Assembly: GCA_945877505.1 (NCBI GenBank)
Contig: CAMDWT010000004.1
Span: 1 to 64,000, forward strand
Length of the DNA: 64,000 bases
Origin: Crenothrix polyspora
Lineage (GTDB): Bacteria; Pseudomonadota; Gammaproteobacteria; Methylococcales; Methylomonadaceae
Direction of reading: 5' to 3'
In this document: positions 20,142 through 30,782 of the stretch, piece by piece
Layout of the letters: each line of letters begins with the position of its first letter
Position numbering within the stretch: position 1 is the stretch's first letter
Position numbers and translations under genes: made by a program
The notes under the pieces: model-generated
The model's input: the letters and a program-made list of their open reading frames with translations, nothing else
What the model was told of the DNA's origin: nothing
Databases searched by the model: none

Positions 20142-22529
20142 ATGTCTACTACTTTAAAGCTTCCACTCGCGTCACTTAAGCTTAATGTCGATTTGTCTGG
20201 CATTAAGCTCCCGGAAGCGCCCAGATTGCAAACGGGAATCTTGGGGCAACCCAGAGCTCAGTCTGCACTGGAATTTGGCATTGCAATGCCAAACCCGGGA
20301 TACAATATTTTCGTGATGGGAGAAACTGGATTAGGTCGGTTGACGATGGTTACTCGTCATCTAGAAGTAATCTCTCAGACCCTTCCCGCCCCCTCTTCCT
20401 ATGCGTATGTAGATAATTTTGATAATAGCAGGGAACCTGTTGCTATTGAGCTGCCTGCGGAATATGGACAAGTGTTGTGCAAGGATATTGAAAAATTACT
20501 GGATAATTTATTAGCCACGTTTCCAGCTGCTTTTGAAAGTCCCACTTATCAACAAAAAAAGTCTGCTATCGAACGCCAGTTTAGTCAGCGTTATAACGCC
20601 GCTATTGATCTTGTTGATAAGAAGGCACAAGCCAATACAATTGCTCTATTCCGTGAAAGTGAGTCGATTACTTTTGCGCCTATTCGGGATAATAAATCTT
20701 TAAACGAAGAGCAATTTACTCAATTGCCCCAAGCTGAACGTGAAGCTTTTCATGCGCATGTTGAAAATCTAGAAGAATTTCTAAGTGATGTGTTACTGGA
20801 ATTACCTCAGTGGCGCAGAACGATGGTTGAAAAAATAAAGCAGCTGGATTCGGATACGATTAGCCAAGCAATAGATCCTTTATTCTTCGAATTGAATGAT
20901 AAGTATCAAAATATTGATGATGTCATTACTTATCTGGCCGAGATCAAAAAAAACTTGAGTCAGACCATTGCTGATTATTTAATACCTGGGCGCAGCCTAG
21001 AACTGAGAGAATCGACAGCAAAACGGTCAGCGCTGAATGAATTGTACGCCCCTAATATTCTGGTTGATAACAAACAGGAAAATGGCGCGCCGGTCATTTA
21101 TGAACCTCATCCTATTTATCAAAATTTGTTTGGGCGCATTGAGTATGTTAGCGACCAAGGAACATTAGTCACTAATTATCAAAAAATATGTGCAGGCTCA
21201 TTGCATAAAGCCAATGGCGGTTATTTAATTCTCGATGCTGAAAAGCTGTTGACCTATCCCTTTGTCTGGGAAGGGCTTAAGCGTGCTTTACAATCGGGTC
21301 GTATTGAAATTGAATCCCCCTATTCAGAATTAGGTATTAATACCATCACTTTAAAGCCTGAAGTGATACCGTTGAATGTTAAAGTCATCCTGGTAGGTTC
21401 ACGGGATATTTATTATTTATTGGAAGAAATGGATAGTGAATTCAATGAAATGTTTAGAATTCTTGCCGATTTTGATAACTACATTCCGCTAACGGATGAA
21501 TCTATACAAGGGTTTGCCCAAGTAATGGTTCGACAAGCTTCTGATTCTGGAGCTAAGCCTTTAACTCGATCAGCTATTGAAGGTCTAATTGAGCATAGTT
21601 GCCGACTCTCAGAAAACCAGCATCATTTTTCCGCTCATATTAAAGATTCACTGGATATTATTGCTGAAGCCAATTTATTTTGTAAGCAAGCACAGGCAGA
21701 TGAGATAGATCGAGTACATATAGATGAAGCTTTAGCCGCTAGAGAGCACCGTAATGGTAGATTGTCTCAGGCTATACTTGAAGAAATGCTCGATGGCACT
21801 ATTCTCATTGATACGGAAGGCGAGGCCATAGGAAAAATTAACGGTTTAACTGTTTTAGAGATAGGGGGTAGTAGTTTTGGCGCGCCAGCACGTATTACTA
21901 CGACCGTTTATCCTGGTTCTAGAGGGATAGTAGATATTGAGCGTGAAGCCGAACTTGGACAAGCAATACATTCAAAAGGCGTGATGATTTTAACGGGTTA
22001 TTTGGGGCATTCTTATGCTCAGCAATTTCCGTTAGCTATTTCTGCAAGTATTGCTATTGAACAATCTTATGGCTATATCGACGGTGATAGTGCGTCGTTG
22101 GCTGAATTGTGCTGCCTTATTTCTGCGCTTACTCGTGTTCCGATTATGCAGTCTTTTGCAGTGACGGGTTCAATTAATCAATACGGAGAAGTACAAGCGG
22201 TTGGTGGTGTAAATGAGAAGATAGAAGGCTACTTTAGGCTCTGCCAAGCTCGAGGACTTAATGGGCAGCATGCTGCTATTATTCCTGCAGCTAATAAACG
22301 TAATTTGATGTTGAAACAAGAAGTAATTGATGCGGTTGAGCAGGGCTTGTTTTCAGTTTATGCGGTTGCTAGCGTCGATGAGACATTAGAGCTATTAACC
22401 GGTTGCTTGGCAGGTGAAGCGAATGAAGAAGGTTTATATCCCGATAACAGTATTAATTTCAAAGCTATTTCTCGATTAAAAGAAATTTCTGATATGGCAA
22501 CGGATGACGATAAGGAAGAGGACGTTTAA
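20142..22529 (+). CDS. Lon-like ATP-dependent protease (AAA family)
   Basis: GETGLGRLTM Walker-A-like motif; C-terminal Lon proteolytic domain GDSASLAELCCLISALTRVPI. Confidence 0.9.
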   Translation: MSTTLKLPLASLKLNVDLSGIKLPEAPRLQTGILGQPRAQSALEFGIAMPNPGYNIFVMGETGLGRLTMVTRHLEVISQTLPAPSSYAYVDNFDNSREPVAIELPAEYGQVLCKDIEKLLDNLLATFPAAFESPTYQQKKSAIERQFSQRYNAAIDLVDKKAQANTIALFRESESITFAPIRDNKSLNEEQFTQLPQAEREAFHAHVENLEEFLSDVLLELPQWRRTMVEKIKQLDSDTISQAIDPLFFELNDKYQNIDDVITYLAEIKKNLSQTIADYLIPGRSLELRESTAKRSALNELYAPNILVDNKQENGAPVIYEPHPIYQNLFGRIEYVSDQGTLVTNYQKICAGSLHKANGGYLILDAEKLLTYPFVWEGLKRALQSGRIEIESPYSELGINTITLKPEVIPLNVKVILVGSRDIYYLLEEMDSEFNEMFRILADFDNYIPLTDESIQGFAQVMVRQASDSGAKPLTRSAIEGLIEHSCRLSENQHHFSAHIKDSLDIIAEANLFCKQAQADEIDRVHIDEALAAREHRNGRLSQAILEEMLDGTILIDTEGEAIGKINGLTVLEIGGSSFGAPARITTTVYPGSRGIVDIEREAELGQAIHSKGVMILTGYLGHSYAQQFPLAISASIAIEQSYGYIDGDSASLAELCCLISALTRVPIMQSFAVTGSINQYGEVQAVGGVNEKIEGYFRLCQARGLNGQHAAIIPAANKRNLMLKQEVIDAVEQGLFSVYAVASVDETLELLTGCLAGEANEEGLYPDNSINFKAISRLKEISDMATDDDKEEDV

Positions 22530-22536
22530 GCTTAAT

Positions 22537-22584
22537 GAGAATAGCCTTGTCGACCTGATAATTTAGGTTTCTGGGGCTGTTCTC
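22537..22584. terminator. Convergent-intergenic stem-loop
   Basis: GAGAATAGCC / GGCTGTTCTC (one GU) with inner ACCT/AGGT, between convergent CDSs. Confidence 0.5.
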
Positions 22585-22608
22585 AATAATTAGAGGACTT
22601 AAGTCTGT

Positions 22609-23211
22609 CTATTCACCTGTTTCTGTAATAATAATATCAATACCATTTTGTCGTAATCGTGCTCTGATAGTATTAACACTTTCAGTTTGCGCGAAAGGCC
22701 CCATTTCGACTCGATACCAGTTTACAATGCCCGCTTTTCCTTTTTTAACTTTAGAGTTTATGCCCATAGAGGCAAGCTTAGCTCTTAATTGATCAGCGTC
22801 TTTGAAAGTCTTAAAAGACCCTGCTTGCATAATATAATGCGTTTCTTTAGCCTTACCTACACGCTCTTCGCGCGCGCGAGTTTTAATCTCATATTCTGGC
22901 ACCACAACTTCTTTTTCGGGCAGAATGGTATAAAAATCAAATTGGGGCATTTTGGGCTCTAGTTTAATCTCCGGCTTTTGTTCTGGTTTTACGAGGGTTA
23001 CATTTTTAGGGTTTGCTTTATTCGGAATGCCTTGGCTAGTTTGTGGCTTAGCAACCAAACCCCACAAATAAACCAAGAAAACGACAAAAGAAATAATGGT
23101 TGCCGTTAATAACATCCATTTCCATAAAGAAATTCCAGGCCGGTACTCAGATTTTTGCCTGAATTGCCTCGATTTTCTATCGTCGTTTCTTGGTTTATAG
23201 TCTCTGGACAT
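22609..23211 (-). CDS. SPOR domain-containing protein
   Basis: Single TM, C-terminal YIMQAGSFKTFKDADQLRAKLASMG...WYRVEMGPF. Confidence 0.92.
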   Translation of the reverse strand: MSRDYKPRNDDRKSRQFRQKSEYRPGISLWKWMLLTATIISFVVFLVYLWGLVAKPQTSQGIPNKANPKNVTLVKPEQKPEIKLEPKMPQFDFYTILPEKEVVVPEYEIKTRAREERVGKAKETHYIMQAGSFKTFKDADQLRAKLASMGINSKVKKGKAGIVNWYRVEMGPFAQTESVNTIRARLRQNGIDIIITETGE

Positions 23212-24971
23212 TACATCGACTCAGGTGTGTTGATATTTAATAGGCCTAAGCCGTTTGCCAAGACTTGTTTTACGGCGCTTATTAAATTCAAGCGTGCATC
23301 ACGAACATCGGCATCTTCAACGAGAAACTGATGGGCATTGTAATAAGTATGAAATTCATGTGCTAAATCACGAAGATAATGAACTAATTGATGAGGCTCA
23401 TGTTGCATAGCAGCACGCTCAATAGCTTCGGGATAACGAACTAATGTGCCTAACAGTGAGGTTTCATGCTCTTGGTTTAAGCGTGAAAGATTTTCCATAC
23501 CACGTAATATATTTCTTTCAAGACCCTTTTCATCCAGTTGCCGTAATACACTACAAACTCGTGCGTGAGCGTACTGTACGTAAAATACCGGATTTTCATT
23601 AGATTTTGAGGTTGCTAGTTTCAGGTCAAAATCCATGTGCTGTTCAGAACGCCGCATGACATAAAAGAAGCGTGCAGCATCTTTACCGACTTCATTACGT
23701 AATTGTCGTAAAGTGACAAATTCACCTGAGCGGGTAGACATTTGTACTCTTTCTTCGCCACGATAAAGAACGGCAAATTGCACCAATAACACTTTTAATT
23801 TGGATTCATCTGCACCTAAAGCTTGGATTGCTGCCCTAACTCTGGGAACATAGCCATGATGGTCAGCACCCCAAATATCAATAATTTGATCGAAACCACG
23901 ATCCAACTTATTCATGTGGTAAGCAATATCTGAAGCAAAATAAGTATAGTGACCATTTTCTCTAACGACTACACGGTCTTTTTCATCCCCTAATTTACTT
24001 GATGCAAACCATGTGGCGCCATCTTTTTGGTAAAGGTGGCCACCTATTCGTAAGCGTTCAAGTGCTTTATCGACGGCACCATTGTCCATTAAATCGCGCT
24101 CTGAAAACCACTGCTGATAATTAACACCAAACTCTTCTAAGTCAATTTTAATATCATCAAGGATGCTGTCTAAGCCAATTTGAAAAAAATCTCGGTATTG
24201 CGACAAACCGAGTAACGTTTTAGTTCTGTCGATAAGAGCGTCAATATGAACATCTTTATCGCCACCTTGTGGTTCATCGGGCGGAATGTTTTCTATGACT
24301 AATTCGATGGGTCTGCGGTAGTCATTGTTAGTATTTTTATAAATAGCTTGGGCAATTTCGCGCACATAGTCGCCGCGATAAGCATTACTTGGAAAATTTA
24401 CAAGCTCACCACAAGCCTCTAGATAACGAAGCCAGACACTAGTGGCAAGTATATCCATTTGTCGGCCGGCATCATTAACGTAATATTCGCGATGCACCTC
24501 AAAACCGACGGCTTGAAGTAAATCAGCGACTACGGAACCATAAGCAGCACCGCGGCCATGACCCACATGAAGCGGCCCTGTTGGATTGGCGGAAACAAAT
24601 TCTACCTGCACCTTTTTTCCGGCACCGATAGTACTCAAGCCAAATTCTCGTCCTTGGTCATGAATTTGATTGATAATTTGAAATTGTGAGTTGGGATTAA
24701 TAAAGAAATTGATAAAACCGGGGCCAGCTAGCTCAACTTTTAAGATAGCTTCGCTCTCAGGTAATGCCGCAATAATTTTTATCGCCAATTCACGAGGGTT
24801 TATTTTTGCTGGCTTTGCCAGAATTAAAGCTAAATTTGAAGCGAAATCGCCATGTTGTGGATCACGGGTGCGTTCTATTGCTATGTGTGGGGTTGTTTCC
24901 AGGCCAAGAACTTCCTCTGCTTTGAGGGTTTCAAGGGCTTGCAGGATCAGTTCCTCTATTTTTTGTTTCAT
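23211..24971 (-). CDS. argS: Arginine--tRNA ligase
   Basis: [22 protein letters not shown] (HIGH); [14 protein letters not shown]. Confidence 0.98.
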   Translation of the reverse strand: MKQKIEELILQALETLKAEEVLGLETTPHIAIERTRDPQHGDFASNLALILAKPAKINPRELAIKIIAALPESEAILKVELAGPGFINFFINPNSQFQIINQIHDQGREFGLSTIGAGKKVQVEFVSANPTGPLHVGHGRGAAYGSVVADLLQAVGFEVHREYYVNDAGRQMDILATSVWLRYLEACGELVNFPSNAYRGDYVREIAQAIYKNTNNDYRRPIELVIENIPPDEPQGGDKDVHIDALIDRTKTLLGLSQYRDFFQIGLDSILDDIKIDLEEFGVNYQQWFSERDLMDNGAVDKALERLRIGGHLYQKDGATWFASSKLGDEKDRVVVRENGHYTYFASDIAYHMNKLDRGFDQIIDIWGADHHGYVPRVRAAIQALGADESKLKVLLVQFAVLYRGEERVQMSTRSGEFVTLRQLRNEVGKDAARFFYVMRRSEQHMDFDLKLATSKSNENPVFYVQYAHARVCSVLRQLDEKGLERNILRGMENLSRLNQEHETSLLGTLVRYPEAIERAAMQHEPHQLVHYLRDLAHEFHTYYNAHQFLVEDADVRDARLNLISAVKQVLANGLGLLNINTPESM

Positions 24972-25003
24972 TGCTTCACTGCGAGTTAGATCAGATAAAT
25001 AGT

Positions 25004-25039
25004 AGCTTATTATCCATTAAAATAAGCTTATTATCCATT
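25004..25039. repeat. Two perfect 15-bp direct repeats at 21-bp period upstream of argS
   Basis: agcttattatccatt at 25004-25018 and 25025-25039. Confidence 0.8.
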
Positions 25040-25048
25040 CAAACAATA

Positions 25049-27286
25049 TCAATATAAATCTACAGGGTCAACATCCAGAGACCAGCGTACCTTTTTGGCT
25101 TGTTTGAGTTTTGCAATTTCAGGAATTAAGCTATTTAGTAAAATATGGAGTTCTTGGCGTTTGTTGCTTTGAAACAATAATTGATATCGATAAAGACCGG
25201 CACGTCTAGCCATGGGCGCAGATACAGGCCCTAATACTTGGGTTTGGCCAGTATTTAGTTTTTGCACTAAGATCGCTACTGCTTGGAAAAAAAAAGTGGA
25301 ATTATTATTGTCTGAAGTTTGTACGCGCATTAAGGCCTGATAACTAAAGGGAGGTAACGACGCTGCTTTGCGTTCAGCTAGGACAGTTTTAGCGAAGCTG
25401 CGATAGCCTTCTCTGATTAAAGTGGTTAATAAAGGATGTTCAGGTTGCCGAGTTTGCATAATAACGTTACCTGGTTTTTCTGCTCTTCCTGCTCGACCCG
25501 ACACTTGAACAATCATTTGGGCCATTTTTTCTGAGGCATGAAAGTCAATGCTAAATAAGCCACTATCAACATCAATAATCGCTACAAGCGTCACATTAGG
25601 AAAATGATGTCCTTTAGATAGCATTTGCGTACCAAGAATAATATCGACGTTACCTTGATTGATTTGTTGTAAATAATCTTCGAGTGAACCTTTGCGCTGA
25701 GTGGAATCTCTATCTAAGCGAACAATAACTTTATCGTTAAAGCGTTCATTGAGTACTTTTTCGATGCGTTCTGTGCCAAGCCCCAATGGCATTAGCTCGT
25801 CTACTTTACAGGCGGGACAGGTTTTAATAAGGATTTGTTCTTGTCCGCAATGATGGCAGCGTAGAGATTGCTTGTCAAAATGGATCACTAAATTAGCATC
25901 GCACCGTTGGCATCGTGCTACCCATCCACAACTATAGCAGATTAGTGTGGGTGCGAAACCTCGTCGATTCAGAAAAAGTAAAACCTGCTCATTCTTGGCT
26001 AGCGTTTTCTGTATTTCTTGAATCAGTGTTTCAGATAAGCCTTCTTGGACTCTTTTATTTCGTATGTCCATTAATTGCAGCGTGGGGGCGACTGCAATCC
26101 CTGCTCGATCCGGTAAATGCAACAACTGGTAACGTTGTTTATCGACATTATGTAAGCTTTCCAAAGAAGGGGTCGCTGAACCTAATAACACGGGGATATG
26201 TAGGAGTTTGCCACGGACAACCGCAATATCTCTGGCCGAAAAACGAAAGCCTTCTTGTTGCTTGAAGGATGAATCATGCTCCTCGTCAAGAATAATGAGC
26301 CCTGGATTTTGTAATGGCGTAAATAAAGCAGAGCGGGTGCCTAGCAAGATTGAGCAATCCCCCCGTTGCATGTCTAGCCATGCGTTTTGACGTTGATTAT
26401 CAGTTAATTTTGAATGAAATAAGCCTACGTTTACGGCAAAGCGCTGTTTAAAGCGCTCTTCAAGTTGTGGAGTCAAGGTGATTTCTGGCACCAGTACCAA
26501 GACCTGTTGACCCCGTTTTAGTACAGCATTAATAATTTGTAAATAGACCTCTGTTTTGCCACTACCTGTAACACCTTCAAGTAAAAAAACGCCAAATTGC
26601 CCAAGGTTAGTAGAGACAGTATCTATCGCTAATTGTTGCGCGGGGTTGCAGTGTAAGGCTGGATTTCTAAGAAGGGTTGTGGGTGCTGTCTGTTTGAGAG
26701 GTTTAAGGTCGAGTTGTAATAATTGCTTAGACACTAACTGCTTGACTGCGGGTCGCCAGTTATCATTCCAAGCACTTAAGTCAGCTTCTGAAAGGTAAGT
26801 AGGGTGGGCTTGAAATTTTTCTAGGGTATTTTTTTGTTTGGGGCTTCGTTGCAGTTCAGCACTGTCCAAGCCTTTTCCTAAGTCAGTCAGTGAGTAGCAT
26901 TTTTCAGTTGTGAGGGCAATAGGTTTGCCTTGTCGCAAATCAGCAGGAAAAGCGGTGCTGAAAACTTCTCCTAAAGGATGATGGTAGTAGCGACTGGACC
27001 AGTGTAATAAGCGGATATCTTTTGCTGATAATAAGGGCTTATCATCAAGAATTCTGAGTACTTGTTTTAATTTACTTGTTTCTAGTTCACTGTGTTGGGT
27101 GACTTCAAGTAGAAAGGCGATTTTTCGTCCTTTTCCAAAAGGCACCTCTAAACGAACACCCGGTTTACAATCTTCTAGGGTAATATTGCTGGGAGCTAGA
27201 TAGTCAAATAAACGGTAAACAGGTACTGAGATAGCAACTCTGAAAATCAATCTATCGGGTGTGAGGGTGTGGGCCATAGAAATCAA
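25049..27286 (-). CDS. priA: Primosomal protein N' (replication restart helicase)
   Basis: LLEGVTGSGKTEVYL; DEEHDSSFKQ; zinc cysteine clusters CYSCGWVARCQRC...CHHCG. Confidence 0.97.
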   Translation of the reverse strand: MISMAHTLTPDRLIFRVAISVPVYRLFDYLAPSNITLEDCKPGVRLEVPFGKGRKIAFLLEVTQHSELETSKLKQVLRILDDKPLLSAKDIRLLHWSSRYYHHPLGEVFSTAFPADLRQGKPIALTTEKCYSLTDLGKGLDSAELQRSPKQKNTLEKFQAHPTYLSEADLSAWNDNWRPAVKQLVSKQLLQLDLKPLKQTAPTTLLRNPALHCNPAQQLAIDTVSTNLGQFGVFLLEGVTGSGKTEVYLQIINAVLKRGQQVLVLVPEITLTPQLEERFKQRFAVNVGLFHSKLTDNQRQNAWLDMQRGDCSILLGTRSALFTPLQNPGLIILDEEHDSSFKQQEGFRFSARDIAVVRGKLLHIPVLLGSATPSLESLHNVDKQRYQLLHLPDRAGIAVAPTLQLMDIRNKRVQEGLSETLIQEIQKTLAKNEQVLLFLNRRGFAPTLICYSCGWVARCQRCDANLVIHFDKQSLRCHHCGQEQILIKTCPACKVDELMPLGLGTERIEKVLNERFNDKVIVRLDRDSTQRKGSLEDYLQQINQGNVDIILGTQMLSKGHHFPNVTLVAIIDVDSGLFSIDFHASEKMAQMIVQVSGRAGRAEKPGNVIMQTRQPEHPLLTTLIREGYRSFAKTVLAERKAASLPPFSYQALMRVQTSDNNNSTFFFQAVAILVQKLNTGQTQVLGPVSAPMARRAGLYRYQLLFQSNKRQELHILLNSLIPEIAKLKQAKKVRWSLDVDPVDLY

Positions 27287-27364
27287 ATTAACAGTATGGT
27301 TTTATGGCATAAGTGACGAAGTTAGTTAAAATTATCCGTGTTAACCACGGATAGTAAAACAACA

Positions 27365-27871
27365 TCACTTTTTTGTAGTATTCCAAATTTGCATAAGGCT
27401 CAATGTCGCTAGGCTTAAAAAAGCGAATAAAGTCCATACAGGCATACTAAGGCCTAATAACGTCCAATCTATTTTGGCGCAATCACCGGTGCCACTTAAC
27501 ATTAACTTCAGGGTGTCAAACAAAGGGAAGTATTGAAACATATAGGCCAGTTCAGGGCCGCATTCAGGCACTTTTTCAGGTGGTAAGTGTTGTAGCCAGA
27601 TATGTCGTGATGAAATAGAAGCACCCAAAAGTGCGGTAACCGTACCCAGTACAGCATAACGAGTCACACCAATGTGACCTGGGTTGTGTAGTCCTGCGGT
27701 TAAAAAAACCAACCCTGTCAATAAAATGGCCAGACGTTGTGAAATACATAAGGGGCAAGGTTCTAAGCCCTCAACAAGTTGAAAATAAGCACCCATAGCC
27801 AATAAACTTATACACGCTAAGAAGCCTAATAAGAACCAGATTTTTGCTTTAAACTGCAGTATGTTAAACAT
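27365..27871 (-). CDS. dsbB: Disulfide bond formation protein B
   Basis: EPCPLCISQRLAI, four TM topology. Confidence 0.94.
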   Translation of the reverse strand: MFNILQFKAKIWFLLGFLACISLLAMGAYFQLVEGLEPCPLCISQRLAILLTGLVFLTAGLHNPGHIGVTRYAVLGTVTALLGASISSRHIWLQHLPPEKVPECGPELAYMFQYFPLFDTLKLMLSGTGDCAKIDWTLLGLSMPVWTLFAFLSLATLSLMQIWNTTKK

Positions 27872-28267
27872 ATTAAATTTCTTGTTAAGTGAGTGAATTT
27901 AGCTATGAAAGGCAACGCCAGTTATTAGTAAGCGTCACAACATCATCGATTATATTCTCAAAACTAAGGCCTTTCGTAAAGTATTCACTGAATGTTATGT
28001 CAAATTGCTTATGAGCGGAGGTTTTTGTTGTTAAATATCTGTGTTGCAGAACCACAGTCAGGCTGGTTTATTGCGTTACAATAGCGAAGTGGCTGTTGTG
28101 ACTTATTTGCCGATTAACGTGAGGATAGCCATTAAATGGGGATCACAAGTAAAGGTCGAAAAGTATAAGAGTGCAATGAAAACAACACTGATAACTAATA
28201 GGGTTTGGTTCATTACTTTAAGCTGTTAAAGATCACCTTTTATTATTTAAATTTCAAAGGAAATACA

Positions 28268-28711
28268 ATGCGATTATATTCAGGCTATTTAAAACAAGGG
28301 GCAATTTGTTCGGCACTCTTAGGAATAACGGTTGTTATCAATGGCTGTTCTTTTTCAGAAAGCTCAGAAAGTCTATCAGATTCAACCAGTTCTATTATAA
28401 GCAGTCCTTCCTCACTCTCTGGAAAAAATAAAAAGTTCCAAAATGAGATTGCTGATTATACCGTTGCTTATATTAAATCTTCGCAGTCATCAGTGGGTTA
28501 CGATACCTTTTTTAAAGGGATAAGTGAGATTGCGGCTAAAGAAGGTATTACCAATTGGGAGCAAGATTCTTCAACTTATAAGGGTATTGGCAAGGGGTTG
28601 AAAAAAGCGGAGGTCGAGGGTGTCGCTTATGAAACGTATAAAAAGAATTTTACCGAGGGTGATGCCGATAAGATGGGCGATGTTCAAAGTGGTTATGATG
28701 CTGAAAAGTAG
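28268..28711 (+). CDS. Uncharacterised lipoprotein (ORF opens 28205)
   Basis: MRLYSGYLKQGAICSALLGITVVINGCSFSESS lipobox. Confidence 0.75.
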   Translation: MRLYSGYLKQGAICSALLGITVVINGCSFSESSESLSDSTSSIISSPSSLSGKNKKFQNEIADYTVAYIKSSQSSVGYDTFFKGISEIAAKEGITNWEQDSSTYKGIGKGLKKAEVEGVAYETYKKNFTEGDADKMGDVQSGYDAEK

Positions 28712-28773
28712 TCTTTTTTTCTCTTAGATTATTTATTCTTTATAAAAGATTTCAGCACGTTGATGTGTTAACC

Positions 28774-30687
28774 ATGCATTTTAAGCGGAAATCTTTTTTT
28801 ATAGGGCTTGTCTGGATAGTATTATGCCCCAGCTTGGTTTTTGCGGCGTCTTTTGAGTATCTTTATGTGGAGGCGAGCGAGGGTAACTCAAGTGGCGGGC
28901 ATAGTGCGATAGAATTTGGCGATGAAGTCTATCATTTTCAGCACCATGATTCGGGTTTAATTCGTTTGCTCAAGCAGGATAAGCCTGCTTTTCATTTTCA
29001 GTATCGTTTTTTGCAAAATCGCCGTATTCATCTAAATCAAGTTGAGGTTTCTGAAGAGACTTTTAATCAACTTAGAGCCCATTTCAAATTGCAGTTTTTA
29101 GCGCAGAGCCAACAGTTTAATCAACTTGATCAGTTGCATAAAGACGCTCTTTTGTTGCGACGCTTATTATACAAGGCGAGCCAAAAGGAAACGTTTTTTG
29201 ACGCTGACTTTTCAGAAGCGTTACAAATCAATGGTGCAGGGCTTTTTTATACTGAGGAACAATTAAACGCTCAAACTAAAGAGCCAGCCACTCAATACGC
29301 ACCTATTATTAATATGATGCGTAAGAAGATTGAGCAACGTTACGGTAACGATTACCTTAATATTCGGCGCGAGCAAATCATTGCAAGTATTAAATTATTA
29401 ACACCCAGCCATTGGCCAATAGTTGGGGACATTCTATCAAAAGATAATTTTCCTGCGACAGTTAATTCATTCGCTGATACTTATAGGGATTATATAACAG
29501 GACTGATTGCCCTAAAAACACTGGAAAAAGAACAAAACTTACGTGAGGATGCTTTCTTTATAAGCGATGAGTTAGTCACTAAAAAAGATAGGGTGGTGTT
29601 AGCGCGATTAAGGGATCAACTGATGTTAAATTTACTGGCTTCTGTTAATTCGAAGCGACCTGATTGGGGATATGCGACGTTGATTAACGTGGCCAGATTG
29701 ATGACACTGGATCGTTCATTACAATTGGGACGCTGGGTTTTTCTTGATGATTATTCAAACGATAGTGAATGGTTAAATGTCGAGCAATTTACCCATTATG
29801 AAAAACACATGCAAAGACAAATTAATGATGCAAAGATTAATTTGACACGGGCACATAAAGCCTTGTTAAGTGTTGATGGTTTGAGTGAGGCAAGATACAG
29901 TCAAGTAGAAATGTCGGCTAACCGATATGCTGAGCTACTTAAAGTTGGTCAGCATAAAAAAATTCGTTACATCGGTGAAAAAGCATTACCTACGAAAAGT
30001 ATTGGTTTGCCTGATATGCAATTGCCTGAGTTGACGCAACAAAAATTATTGATGTCTTTAAATGAGTTAGACGCTTATGAAGGTCAGTTATTAGCGACAC
30101 TGAAAGATCGTTATCGTTATGACTTGGTCACTCGAAACTGTGTAACTGAGTTGTTTAAAACAATGGATCAAGCGTTATTAGCCCCCATAAAAGTTGAGGG
30201 TCTTAAAGACGAATGGATAAGGAATGACTCGGAAAATAGTTTGGGAGGTCGTATTTCAGGGGCATTTAATTTTATTCCTTTTATATCTTTTCAGGCAGTA
30301 CAGGAAAGCTATAGAGTAAGCCATAGCCAGTTGTTAGCGTCGTATCGGGATCAGCAATTAGCTAAAATTGATGACCCTATGTTTTCGTTACGCGAAGCAA
30401 ATACATTGACCAGCACACTTTATAAATATAATTCGGATGACGCTTTTTTTATTTTTTTTACCGACAATAGCCCGATGTTAAGGCCTATTTTTGGGTTATT
30501 TAATACGGTCGCAGGAATGGGTCAAAGTGTATTTGGCTTGGTAAGTTGGCCGTATGATTCAGGAAAAAATCTTAAAGCGGGGGCAACCGGTATTTTAATG
30601 AGTCTGCCTGAATTACTTTTTTTTAACATGCGTAAAGGCAGTTACCCGTATTTATCTTACAATCAATTTGTGGATGAAGGTCAGTAA
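28774..30687 (+). CDS. DUF4105 (Lnb N-terminal periplasmic domain-like) protein (ORF opens 28765)
   Basis: Signal peptide then FEYLYVEASEGNSSGGHSAIEFGDEVYHFQ and YDLVTRNCVTELFKTMD (His/Cys pair typical of this NlpC/P60-like fold). Confidence 0.78.
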   Translation: MHFKRKSFFIGLVWIVLCPSLVFAASFEYLYVEASEGNSSGGHSAIEFGDEVYHFQHHDSGLIRLLKQDKPAFHFQYRFLQNRRIHLNQVEVSEETFNQLRAHFKLQFLAQSQQFNQLDQLHKDALLLRRLLYKASQKETFFDADFSEALQINGAGLFYTEEQLNAQTKEPATQYAPIINMMRKKIEQRYGNDYLNIRREQIIASIKLLTPSHWPIVGDILSKDNFPATVNSFADTYRDYITGLIALKTLEKEQNLREDAFFISDELVTKKDRVVLARLRDQLMLNLLASVNSKRPDWGYATLINVARLMTLDRSLQLGRWVFLDDYSNDSEWLNVEQFTHYEKHMQRQINDAKINLTRAHKALLSVDGLSEARYSQVEMSANRYAELLKVGQHKKIRYIGEKALPTKSIGLPDMQLPELTQQKLLMSLNELDAYEGQLLATLKDRYRYDLVTRNCVTELFKTMDQALLAPIKVEGLKDEWIRNDSENSLGGRISGAFNFIPFISFQAVQESYRVSHSQLLASYRDQQLAKIDDPMFSLREANTLTSTLYKYNSDDAFFIFFTDNSPMLRPIFGLFNTVAGMGQSVFGLVSWPYDSGKNLKAGATGILMSLPELLFFNMRKGSYPYLSYNQFVDEGQ

Positions 30688-30782
30688 TAGGTTGTCCTTG
30701 TTAGGGTTTAACTTGGTGCTTAGCGCGCATTTTGAATGAACAATAATTATAAAAATAAGAAATTATGAAAGGTAAATATAGA

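Noticed and set aside
24691-25002. Plus-strand 103-aa ORF overlapping the argS N-terminus
   Set aside because: Antisense to argS; no family features.
25915-26265. Plus-strand 116-aa ORF inside priA
   Set aside because: Antisense to conserved helicase motifs.
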